The notes beneath the pieces are model-generated. The model was not told the DNA's origin. It saw only the letters and a program-made list of their open reading frames with translations, and did not search any database. A stretch of 64,000 nt of DNA from Sphagnum compactum (taxonomy: Eukaryota; Bryophyta; Sphagnopsida; Sphagnales), in contig OZ234499.1 in the NCBI GenBank assembly GCA_965153455.1, forward strand, positions 9,358,271 through 9,422,270. Reading direction: 5' to 3'. Shown piece after piece: positions 1 through 9,979 of this stretch. The position numbers were made by a program, and so were the translations under genes. Every line of letters begins with the position of its first letter. Positions within the stretch are counted from its first letter, which is position 1.

Positions 1-53
1 TGGGCTTCACAGCATCCTGCCATGGATCAAGTCCCATACCACTCATGTGCAGC

Positions 54-257
54 TCATTTGCTTCCCAACATGAAAACTGCCATGTATTTTTCATAATTCA
101 ATGTAGTAGATGGCCCTCCCAAGCTTTCTGCTTCTTGCTTATGAGGCACTTGATTTACAGATACATTAACTGTTCCTGTCTCTAGTAGCCAAGACTCTTC
201 AAAATAGGCAGGCATGAAGCTGAAAACTATGTATTGGAGTGGGTTCTCCAAGAACAT
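54..257 (-). CDS. unrecognised 67-aa ORF, possible exon or gene remnant
   Basis: This ATG-started frame of 67 codons reads like real protein: it is mixed in composition, with PAYFEESWLLETG near residues 17-29 and NVSVNQVPHKQEAESLGG near residues 31-48. I do not recognise the family. An in-frame TGA lies three codons upstream of the ATG, and no clear splice acceptor is visible there. The frame closes at TGA shortly after LGSK. It could be a complete small protein, one exon of a gene running off the left edge, or a fragment of a dead gene. The surrounding 900 bases are less AT-rich than the next 3 kb, which fits an old genic segment. Confidence 0.2.
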   Translation of the reverse strand: MFLENPLQYIVFSFMPAYFEESWLLETGTVNVSVNQVPHKQEAESLGGPSTTLNYEKYMAVFMLGSK

Positions 258-1412
258 GTAAACAATTCAAGAAACATTCACATAGCAAGTTTCAAATTGC
301 AACAAATGGAATTAGATTTCTGAAGTAGAGAGCTCCTATTTGAGCTGAGGTCATTGTCATCGCAGATCATTGGCAGTTAGACGAAGATTGTCTTGTGTCC
401 GTGGAACTGAATTGAAATAGATGTAATAACAGAATGAAGCTGAAAAGCATGATGAATATGCACAACAAAATACACACCCCGGTTGATCACAAGTTCAGAC
501 ATGCCCTCCTCCCTTCAGAAACTGAACCCAAAGAATTCTCAGTACAAGCTCTCAGAGGCCAAGTTAGGTGCCCTTGCAGCTGCCACAAAGCCCAGCATGG
601 GCACCTCTTCTACAGCAGTGCAACAATAGCCAAAAGCCTATGAAACTAACAGCTGCACAGATACTCATCTGAAGATACACTTCTGGACTAGGATGGCCTG
701 CTCCAAGGAGCTGAAGTTTGGACTTAGTAGGCAAATTTTCAAATGGTGGGAATCATGTTTAACAAACCTTCTAAGCATGCTGATAGTTATCCATTGTGAT
801 ACACATTACATGAGCATTTTGGGAAGAACAACAATAAATCAAATATTGCCATCAATCACATCTTTCATTATTATTTTGTGAGATGTTGTCTTTTACTTTT
901 GAAAGTGGAACAAATCACACTTTCCTCCTTTCCACTTCACCTCTTGGTATGACTTGTTTATTGTTATGTAAATTTTATGAGTCTACCTTGTTTATTTTTG
1001 GAAACTACCATGATATCACATATGAATAACCTACAATAGCTCATTTAACAACATAGGAATAAACAAGATAGTAACATAGTATACTTTTAAATGCACTTTT
1101 TCCAACCCTAACTTTTCCCAAGAGCAATCACCATTCCATTTTTGTAAGAACCTTTACCTTCTATGTGCACAACTTTGATTTTGATCCCCAATCATTATCA
1201 ACAAGGTCTCCAAGCACACAAATGATGAAGGATATTATAAATGCACAAGTTAATAGGGTGTTGAACAATCGGTTTTACCCATTACTTTCAAATTTTTATA
1301 TATTTTGTAATTTCACATAATTACACAATGGTTAAACATGATTTAATTTTCCTTTAAAGCATTTCCTTTTTGAAATTTCAAACCATTTATGAATTCAACT
1401 TTATTTTTCTCC
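258..1412. other. intergenic, no recognised gene
   Basis: Short ORFs at 434-643 and 693-881 on the + strand have no recognisable domain and are of a length expected by chance. From about 880 the DNA becomes AT-rich and CpG-poor up to the solo LTR. I see no RNA gene or repeat structure here. Confidence 0.4.
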
Positions 1413-1417
1413 CCAAA

Positions 1418-2333
1418 TGACGCACCCCTAAGCTCCTTGATGGATTCAATGCAAGTCCCAAGGTGAAGGCAACGGAAGGAGAAGGAGTTGGGGCACGCTC
1501 TTTGGCTAGTAACATTTCGGGGGTAGAGGGGCGTGCTGGAGCTCCTGGATGGGGATTAGGAAGATTGACAAGCGATTCAATTACTCACATGGACCTGCAC
1601 AAACTAAACAACAAGTTGGTTAGTGTGGAGTTGGAACACCTTTGGTGCACGGTTGAGTCACGAGCAAACACAGACTCACAAAACTCACCACGGCCCGGAC
1701 TTGACGGAAGCCACCACCTTCCCCCTTATAATATATTTTGTGCCTGGCCACGGGGCCAGCACCCAAATGTCATTTTGTCCTGGGACTCCCAAGTTGGAGT
1801 CCCGAAATTCCCGAAATTGGGACTCCCGCAAATTTGGAAGCCCATAACTTTGTTTGCAGACCTCCGATTGAGATGAGGTCTAAAGCAAAATTGTAGCCCT
1901 CGTCGAGAGCTTTTTAATGGTATGCAACATGTCACATGCACACAAGGGAATCAAGGCGATTCTTGACTTTTAGTGATCGGGAGTCAAACTGTCAATTTGA
2001 CTCTCGGCCTTTCTTTTGGTCATAACTTATGTTTTAAGTGCCCAAATGGGTCATGTGAACCCATTTTAGACATTCACGTTCCAAGAGCTTTTCAATGATA
2101 TAAGGAACTCTTCAATCCAATGATTTTGAGCCCTACAATCGTCCTTTGAAAATTCAAAAGTCCATCAAGACTCCAATTCCCAAAGTGGGAGTTCACATGG
2201 GAGTGTGGGGGTTCATTCCTTCACACTCTCCTACACTCTTGAGAGCATGAAATGTGACTCTTGGGCTTCATTCTTGGCTTTCACCTTTGCAAGCCCTTGC
2301 CTTGGTCGCGAGCCCAAGGCTAGGGTTGCAACA
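1418..2333 (-). mobile_element. solo LTR flanked by 5-bp target-site duplication
   Basis: The block begins TGACGCACCCCTAAG and ends GGGTTGCAACA, so it has the TG...CA ends of an LTR. The five bases immediately before it (1413-1417) and immediately after it (2334-2338) are both CCAAA, a 5-bp target-site duplication. It is related along its length to the LTR at 47998-48817, which has a primer binding site beside it and shows that the element reads on the - strand. No primer binding site or internal region is present here, so this is a solo LTR left by LTR-LTR recombination. ORFs inside it (for example 1463-1876) are incidental. The copies differ by many substitutions and about 100 bp in length, so the insertion is old. 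Confidence 0.85.
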
Positions 2334-2338
2334 CCAAA

Positions 2339-5318
2339 TGTTTAAACACACAAATAAATATCACAACATGTCTAACATCATCAATTTTTCACTAAGCTCC
2401 CAAGTTCATCGTTGTTATTAGTAACCTTTTATAAAAAAATTGATCCAAGGAAAACAAAAAACATAAAAAGTTAAAAAACAATGTGGAGAAATGTGTTTAA
2501 GACAATCATATGAACCATGTGCATATGAAGACTCTATGTGAATGATGTATAATATTAGACTTAATGCATTTCCTTAGTGTGTATACTTGTATTGGGCCAT
2601 TGTGATCTATGTATCACAAATTCTGAACATCTATGTAAGATCGAAATATAATTTCGACACAAACTAGGAATCAATTATGGATGAAAGATGAAAACTTAAT
2701 CATACTTTTTAAGTTGGTTTTTTTCAATCAATTTTCTTTTGCATGGTACCATGTTCCATCATCTTTCATGATTTTGTTTTGAAATTGTCTTAAAAGACAC
2801 ATCCATTAAACATAATGCGGTATTAAAATTATATGTAAAGTTATATTTTTGGGCCATAATTTAACTTGCTAATCTTGTTTCATCCCCAATTTGAATGTCA
2901 CTAAATGGGTATTAATTCAAAAGATTTTGCAAGATTTTATTTTGATAAGGTCTGATTTAATGAAAAATATGAATAGCAATGAAGGTGCAATTAAGGTCAA
3001 TCCAAAACCAAGGGTGAAACTCCCTCAAGGACCAATTTAGATCATGAAAAAATTAATTTCATTTCATGTTGTTTTTTTTCTTACATATTGCTTTCATCTT
3101 GGCATTTTGTTTCATCCCTAGTTTCAATGAATTTGGGGCCTAGTAGCCTCAATTTAATGTACTTCATGGATATTTTTAATGAGCTTCTCATTTTCTTAAA
3201 TTTTAACACATATTTTAAAATTTTAACATTTTAATGAGCCTCTCAAATTCTTAAATTTAATTATTAAATTTTAAATTTTAAAAATATGTTTAATGCACTC
3301 TAGAAGAAATCAAATAACCAATTCCCACACAACTTCTTGTAAAACATTATGTTCAATCAAATAAATAGAACATAATGTTAATATATAAAAAAATACACAT
3401 AATTCAATATATATTGACATTTATAATAAACAAATCCAAAATGTTCCCATAATTCCATGTTTTAGTTGAGAAAGCTTATTTTTTAAAAACAAATTAAACG
3501 TTTTTCAAATCAATTGTCAAGACAACTTTTTATATATTTTCTATATACATGGATCCAAGAGTACATGTAGAAATAAATAGATTGAAAACAAATGCAACTT
3601 GGACACCATTAATTATTCATTAAAAAAAACTTACATAATTTTCATGTAATTATATAAGCCTTGAATACAACTTCTTTATGCCAACATTACGAAGACAACA
3701 ATCATGATCATAACTTTCAAATGTCTCATATTTTATGTCTTATAAAAACAAGAATACACCATGCATCAACATATGTGCACAAATTTATAAATTCATTGAA
3801 TATTCATATGTTTCAATCCATGATGCTCATGCATTAGTGATGATGTATGACATACACATGCACTTAGATTCCTTCAATACAATAATTAGTGATGGTTCAT
3901 AATATATAATAGCAACTTTTAATACTAATACATGAAAAAAATAAAATTGTATGTGTGTATAAAGCTCATTCATGTTCAATTTCTACATTCCTAAATAATT
4001 TTCAAACTATAATTCAATAATCTCCTGAAATTGTCCAATCATCATTATGGGATATTTTAATATTGACATTCTAAAAGACAATAACCAGCCAAAAAAAACA
4101 AGAACTATTATATTTCATGGATAATTTCCAATTAAAATCACAATTTAGTGAAAAGACCACAAAAGTTGGATCTCAATTAAACCATATATGGGCAAATGTC
4201 CTTGGAAATGAATGCAAATATGGTGTAACACAAACATATTGGTCAAATTTTCACAAATCAATTTATATTACATTCAAACTACCAAACACACTTCCAATGT
4301 ACAACAAAAAACCATTAATGTCTCCATTTATTTAAAATGTAACATTTATGAAAATATGCATGTAAACGTGGCATTTTCCACCTAATTAATTATTCTCAAA
4401 ATGTTGGCACTTGTGGCTTGAATTTGCATTTTTACATTTTTTTTCATGGACCATGTGTTAAAAAAAATCATAAATATCAATACCAAGACAAAAAAAATTT
4501 GAACGATTGTTCTATCCACATGTACACCCATCAAACATCATAACAACACACCTTTTATGGAAAACCTAAACCCAAAATGCGACAAGTAAATAAATAAATA
4601 AATGCTAAATTCTTTAAATTTCAAAATGAAAATGAGATAAAAATAAAAATCTTTCCATGTAAATTATAACCATTCAATATTGATGTTTGTTTCAAACATC
4701 AAAATATTTCATGCACATTGCTAAAAATTGTCTACATTATCCAAGTTTGAAAAACTTGCATTTTCTCAAACAATATAAATATTTGCAACTTTATATTCAT
4801 TTGTATGGTTAAAGAAAAGACAATGAAACTATGGTTTCAATTTCTAACCATGTACAATGAATTGTGAGATGGTTAGAAAACTTTATTTTTTAGTAAAAAT
4901 GTGAATTTATTTTTTAATGATCTTTCATAAAGTGAACAAATTTTCATCCAATATAACTTGAGTTCATAGTAGAACATTAAATGTAATATTTTATTTTCAA
5001 AATAAAGTTTCTTATGGCAAAGTTGTTTGTTTCATTCCCTTTGTTCTGATCCAAAAACAAGAAGTGGCAAATTGTTTGCTACATTACATGTTGAAGAAAA
5101 AAAATCCCTTTTTTTCCTAAGGTTTCGATTCTACTCCCCAATTTCCAATTTGACCCTTAGTTGGGGTGATTTAAGGATAATCACTAACTAGGCATGAAAT
5201 GATACAAAGGGAGCAAATGGGGATTAACAAGGCATAACTTTATGGATATCTTTATTATTGACCATAATATTTCAAGGTAATATTTCAAACTACATGTTGA
5301 ATTTTATTTTTTCTGCTA
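2339..5318. other. AT-rich, CpG-poor intergenic DNA
   Basis: This stretch of nearly 3 kb is dominated by A/T runs and simple AT motifs and contains no long open frame. The 72-codon frame at 4117-4335 has no recognisable domain. It is probably very decayed repeat DNA. Confidence 0.5.
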
Positions 5319-6283
5319 GTGGATGGTCAATTTGAACTTTTCTTTCCATTTAAGAGTTTGGTTGTTACTGGCACCCCAAGTCTACATGCTTCTTTGATGG
5401 ACATCAACCACGACACATCCCTTAGGTATATCTTGGAAGATGATTCCATCTCCTTAGTATCCAGAGCTCACATTTGTTCTTGTTCAGGCAAGGGGGCAGA
5501 GCTATGGTTGATTGCTAGGTCATCTATCCATTCGTTTTGCATCGCACATTCTATTTTCACCTCAGCGTTATGTTTTCGTCTTAGTTTGATTGAGCCCTCG
5601 GCATTTAGTTTTATCACATGTGAGTGTGGACACAAGTTGGATGCATCTGGCACGCATTTAATTCATTGCCAGTTTGGAGGTCAACAAATAGTCACACATG
5701 ATGCCATTCGAGACATCATGTATGCCTTCATTTGAAAGAGTGAGCACACTACATGGAAAGAACGATGATACGTCCTTATGTCACGAATTTCATTATGAGC
5801 CGATCTCTACATGACCTAAGAAGACCAAGTCTTTGTTGCCAATGTGGTAATTATTGACATAATGTGAAAGATGGTGGCTTTGAGTGTCATTCGTCAACTA
5901 GTAGGTGTAATTGTAAATCTTAGTGCCATTGCTAAGATCCGCAAGTATAGAGGGCTTTAAGAGGGGCACCACTTTATTCCAATGGCCATGAAGGTGCACG
6001 GTGCACCTAGGCGTGATATGGATCATTTCATCAGGGAGTGTGTTCGTCTTTCCACGATAGACGATCGAGAGGTCATTTATTTTTATTTCTTTTCATTCAA
6101 TTTTTCAGGCAGCTTGTTAGTATTGTTTTCCAACGTGTTTCAGCATCTGCTATAGAAAGGAAAATTGCTTTGGTAGGCGATGCTTGTTCTAGACCTCCCA
6201 TTTTTATTAGATCTCACGATTTGCATGTTGATGACATTAAAGGGGATGTGAGTGAGACAGCTTCCTACCATGAGAGAGACTAA
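5319..6283 (+). pseudogene. LINE-like (non-LTR) retrotransposon C-terminal remnant
   Basis: The first part (5319-5735) reads through to a zinc-binding-like stretch, CECGHKLDASGTHLIHC, followed by a THDAIRD motif. This CxC...H...C arrangement after the reverse transcriptase is typical of the C-terminal region of plant and animal non-LTR retrotransposon polyproteins. The reading then continues in other frames with stops: an HHFIPMAMKVHGAP-like piece near 5970-6010, and a final piece at 6038-6283 (frame +2) ending in YHERD before a stop. At least one frameshift and several stops break it, and no reverse transcriptase core is visible upstream, so it is a 5'-truncated dead copy. A pyrimidine-rich 3' tail follows to about 6480. 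The family name is an inference from motif layout. Confidence 0.6.
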
Positions 6284-7658
6284 CTCTCTCCCTCTTTTTT
6301 GGCTCTTGGGGCTGTGCGTCTTTTGGGCTTTCTTTGGCCTTCCCTTTTTGTCTCCCCTGGGATGGTTTTGGCCATCAATTTTTTTATTGGATTTCTGTTT
6401 CACATTGAACATCTCTTTATATTTCAAAGATTTCTTTATCCTTTAAGGACATCATGTGCAACCTGTTAGAAAAAAGAGAACAAATCTTTTAAAGCTTCAG
6501 GAAAAGGAGAGAATGATTGACAGTGGAAAGGGCTGGGATACATAGCCTACACAAAAAGGAACCAAAAAATAATTAAAAAGATAAAGATAAGGCGGTGCTT
6601 TACAAGAGAAGTGGAGCCCTCAAGACCCTTTCATGTTTTCAGGTTCCCAGCACTGGGGTTATCACCATCGTGCCTAGGCACCTCATAACATGGAAGGGCC
6701 TCTAGGATGCCTAAATTAAGGTCCCCATAAATTTGAGCACCAGAATGGGCACAGTTCTGTAGTAGGTCAAGTGTCTGACATAATAAAGAACTGGCGGGTT
6801 CATGCTTAGAGCATCTCCAGCGGTGCTCAGTACACGATCCTGCACAGTAAAATTGGATGAAGAAAACTCAAGATCTGCCGGCTTGGCTCGGGAAAATTGT
6901 TGGCTCACCATAATGGCCGGTGTCTGAGTGAAGGAGCAGCAACGCTGGGCACCTGCACAAAAGAGTGTAACAAATATGATATGACTGCTGCTCAGTGTTT
7001 CTTATTGGCCCATCATAATGATTGGAACAGGTGATTTGCTATTAGTAGTCCCCCACATAGCTGCTGTCCCAGTTTTAGTGTTATAGGTGGGGTTGCGAAA
7101 AAGAAATAACTAAACTTGGATGTGAAAAATATTTTTGCCGGCTGCCTGACTTACTGGAGAGTAGGCTGTTGAATTCTACCGCAGGCGACGACCCCACCGG
7201 GCTGACTCGCCCAAAGAGGGTGCACCTGGTGTGGGCCCAATGAGGACGCAGAATCAGGCCGTTAGTAGTAGCCCGTTTACGGTACTTAAAACCCAAGGGA
7301 ACCAGGGGGAATCACAGAGAACTATTGGGAACAAGGGCAAAATCGGCACTGATGCAGAATTGGCTGGCCGCATGGGAACCTGAATGGGTCTCCCCTGATT
7401 TGAAGGGCCGGGTAGTGCCCATTCCACCTAGGAATGTAACATGCCTGGTAGAATCGGCACAGTTCTCTAGTATGTAAAAGTCTCTGACGTATAGGTTAAG
7501 GAGCTTCCAGTGAAGCCTAGAAAATCAAATACCTGACATACTGGAGAAGGAGCCGTTGGATTTTGCCAGATGCACGCTCACTGGCCTCACTCGCCTAATG
7601 AGGTTGCACCTGACGCTAGTACAAGAGGCCGTAGTAGCCGGTGGATGGGGACCGTTCT
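6284..7658. repeat. LINE 3' tail and diverged local duplication
   Basis: After the LINE remnant there is a moderately GC-balanced stretch with no convincing gene. Two pieces recur locally in diverged form. A GGCACAGTTCT... segment followed by CTCTGACGTATAGG-like sequence occurs near 6751 and 7458. A CCTGACWTACTGGAGA... segment ending at GTGCACCTG/TTGCACCTG occurs near 7145-7230 and 7530-7610. The same order in both places indicates an old direct duplication with unequal deletions. A CACCTAGGAATG motif at about 7427 is related to the arms of the foldback just downstream. Confidence 0.4.
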
Positions 7659-7794
7659 ACCTAGGGATGCACCTGCTCGAGCGGTAGGGTCAGCTGCGGT
7701 TCCATTAGGACCGGTTTCATATTTTTTTAGGAACTTCCAATACTACATAATGGAAGGGCAGCTCACCCTATCGCTCTCAGGTGCATTCCTAGGT
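7659..7794. repeat. 136-nt foldback (long hairpin) upstream of the ALIS gene
   Basis: The left arm (7659-7708) begins ACCTAGGGATGCACCTG, contains TAGGGTCAGCTGC and runs into TTCCATTA. The right arm (7745-7794) is its reverse complement with a few mismatches and one small indel: TAATGGAAGGGCAGCTCACC, then GGTGCATTCCTAGGT. The arms are about 50 bp with a loop of about 36 nt. This shape fits a plant miRNA precursor or a young foldback MITE. I do not recognise a known miRNA in it. It lies about 1.1 kb upstream of the ALIS start codon and outside the likely 5' UTR. A short-insert ORF reading through it is incidental. Confidence 0.6.
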
Positions 7795-8039
7795 GAAGTT
7801 TTTCAGGATTTTTTGTGAAAAGAAATGGTCCTAATTTGCAAGATTTCGAAGAAGAATTTTAAAAATCACCAGATTTCTACAACAGCCAAAATAAAAATTT
7901 CTTTAATTTTTCTATTTCTTATGGATGATAGCCAGTTTGACATCACAAAATTGAGAAAAAAAAGAAAAAAAAAAAGAGAAAAAACCCCTGGAAAGAACTA
8001 TTGCAGAATATGGCCCACCAGTGACCCGACTGTTTGAGC

Positions 8040-8905
8040 CCTCAATTCTTCTTCTTCTTCTTTCTTGGGGTAGGAACGATGGTGGATGATAACCAGGCTG
8101 GCTGACGACGGATACCCCCTTGTAGGCTGGATGGAGGGCGGATGAAATCCAATGTTCCAAGCACAGTAGCTCGATGAACGAGGAGCTTTATTGTACGCGA
8201 CCACCGAGCGAGAGAACACGGCAATCGATGTGGCCCGGAAGCGTCTCAAGGGGAAAAATAGCGTCGCCATTGCGCTGGCTGCCTTTCTTTGGCCATCTTT
8301 TTCGCGCGCCTTCTCTTGCCGCGCAGCACCTGCGGCACACATCGCCGCCCCTCTTCTTCCCATCTTTTCTTCTTCTCTCTTGCTGCTTCTGTCTGGTAGG
8401 TATTCAAACTGTTGTATTCGAGGTCTGTTGTTGCTCAATCTCCCCACATCTACTGGATAAGCTCCTGTGCCTCTTTTCATCACGTTCTACTCTCCCTTCC
8501 TTTATCTCTTACAATCTTTCAAGAGGGGTTCAGAAATTGCAAGAGCGTCGACTTTTTTATTTAATTGTTGCTATTATTATTTTAAATTTTTTGGTTTCAT
8601 GGGGTTTTTTCTTTGTATGGGCTAGCTGACTTTCCTTCTTAGGTTTTGTTTTTTTTGTTTTTGGAAACCCTAGTTCTGATGAGCTTTGACAGGTTTGTGG
8701 GGGGTGGGACTTTCAGAGACTCGTCTCATCATCTCTTTCCATTGATGTCGCCTGCGCATCTGGTTTTTCTTTTCTTTCTTCTCTTCCCTTTGCGTCCTCT
8801 GAGATCTTGGAGATAACTCCCAAGTTTTCGCCGTTTCCCCCCCAAGCTCGATAGCTTTTCCTGGTGTTTTTCGGTTGCTGCAAGGGAGGGTTTGAAAGGG
8901 GGAAG
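8040..8905 (+). promoter_or_regulatory. ALIS promoter-proximal region and 5' UTR, possibly with a leader intron
   Basis: From about 8060 to 8400 the DNA becomes rich in CG dinucleotides compared with its surroundings, as expected for an active plant gene start. It is followed by a pyrimidine-rich leader (TCTTCTTCTCTCTTGCTGC near 8370). A good splice donor, CTG/GTAGGT, occurs at 8396. Pyrimidine-rich acceptor candidates are at 8642 (TTCCTTCTTAG) and 8692 (TTTGACAG). A leader intron ending at one of these is plausible but unproven. Several upstream ATGs exist and could act as short uORFs if included in the transcript. No confident TATA box was assigned. Confidence 0.4.
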
Positions 8906-9979
8906 ATGAATGGGGCGAGTACATCGGAGACGGGAGGGCCGGTATCGATTTTAAAGAAGGAGTCGAGGAGGCCCAAGTACACCAAGTTTACGCAACAGGA
9001 GCTGCCAGCGTGCAAGCCGTTGTTGACGCCGGGGTGGGTGATCGCAATCTTCTTGACGGTAGGGGTCATCTTTGTACCAATCGGAGTTGTTACCCTGTTG
9101 GCGTCCAACAGTGTGGTGCAAATCGTGCAGCGATATGATGACACTTGCTTGCCGGCTGGTCTCACCACGAGGGATGCGCAAGTTAGCTACATCCAAAACT
9201 CTAGCACGGCTAAGAGCTTCACTGTCATTCTCAATGTCGTGAAATACATGAAAAGTCCTGTGTATGTGTACTACGAGTTGGACAATTTCTACCAGAATCA
9301 TCGAAGGTATGTGAAGAGCAGGAATGATCAACAACTCCGAGGACAAAACGTGACAGATCTATCTGCCTGCAAACCTGAAGACCGTGTGAATGGGCTTCCA
9401 ATTACCCCCTGTGGCTTGATTGCATGGAGTTTGTTCAATGATACTTATGCATTTAGCATTGCAGCCCAGACTCTCCCTGTGAACAAAACTGGAATTGCAT
9501 GGAAAAGTGATGTTGACAAAAAGTTTGGTAGTTCTGTGTTTCCACAGAATTTTCCCAACAACAATGGAAGTGCAGGGGCTGGACTGATTGGAGGTGCAGC
9601 ACTGCAAACCAACGTCTCTTTAGACATGGATGAGGATCTCATAGTGTGGATGCGGACAGCAGCCTTGCCCACTTTTCGCAAACTCTGGGGGAGAATTGAA
9701 CAAGAGTTTCAGCCTGGGACTAACATTTCTGTGACAGTTCAAAACCAGTATAACACCTACAGCTTTGGAGGGAAGAAGAAACTGATATTGTCAACAACAA
9801 GCTGGTTGGGTGGCAAGAATGTGTTTTTGGGCACGGCATATCTTACTATGGGTCTCATCTGCATTTTTCTGGCTTTTGTCTTCTTTCTCATCCATCTTAG
9901 AAATCCAAGACCCCTTGGCGACCCATCTTATCTCTCTTGGATCAGGAAGAATAACGCTGGTGAATATCTGCGGACTTGA
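8906..9979 (+). CDS. ALIS: ALA-interacting subunit (CDC50/LEM3 family, P4-ATPase beta subunit)
   Basis: The 357-aa product is a two-pass membrane protein of the CDC50/LEM3 family. These proteins pair with P4-ATPase lipid flippases (ALA proteins in plants) and are needed for their ER exit, stability and phospholipid transport. Visible landmarks are the KYTKFTQQELPACKPLLTPG stretch before TM1 (about 44-66), a large lumenal domain with VYYELDNFYQNHRRYVKSR (122-138), GLPITPCGLIAWSLFNDTY (163-181), DLIVWMRTAALPTFRKLWG (244-262) and TTSWLGGKN, TM2 (about 303-329), and a short LGDPSYLSW tail. Sequons lie near residues 98, 148, 178, 193, 220, 236 and 273. The start is the ATG at 8906: the frame opens further upstream only through a GTG. 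The frame is uninterrupted from start to stop. Lumenal cysteines are C81, C155 and C169. The partner usually found soon after the first one appears to be absent (SFTVIL stretch). Length is normal for the family. Confidence 0.95.
   Translation: MNGASTSETGGPVSILKKESRRPKYTKFTQQELPACKPLLTPGWVIAIFLTVGVIFVPIGVVTLLASNSVVQIVQRYDDTCLPAGLTTRDAQVSYIQNSSTAKSFTVILNVVKYMKSPVYVYYELDNFYQNHRRYVKSRNDQQLRGQNVTDLSACKPEDRVNGLPITPCGLIAWSLFNDTYAFSIAAQTLPVNKTGIAWKSDVDKKFGSSVFPQNFPNNNGSAGAGLIGGAALQTNVSLDMDEDLIVWMRTAALPTFRKLWGRIEQEFQPGTNISVTVQNQYNTYSFGGKKKLILSTTSWLGGKNVFLGTAYLTMGLICIFLAFVFFLIHLRNPRPLGDPSYLSWIRKNNAGEYLRT

Noticed and set aside
1463-1876. 137-codon frame as a gene
   Set aside because: It lies wholly within the solo LTR and starts at a non-ATG codon.
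8864-8905. 14-residue N-terminal extension of the ALIS protein (FFGCCKGGFERGK-type)
   Set aside because: The upstream codon is GTG, not ATG, and the ATG at 8906 gives the normal plant ALIS N-terminal length.
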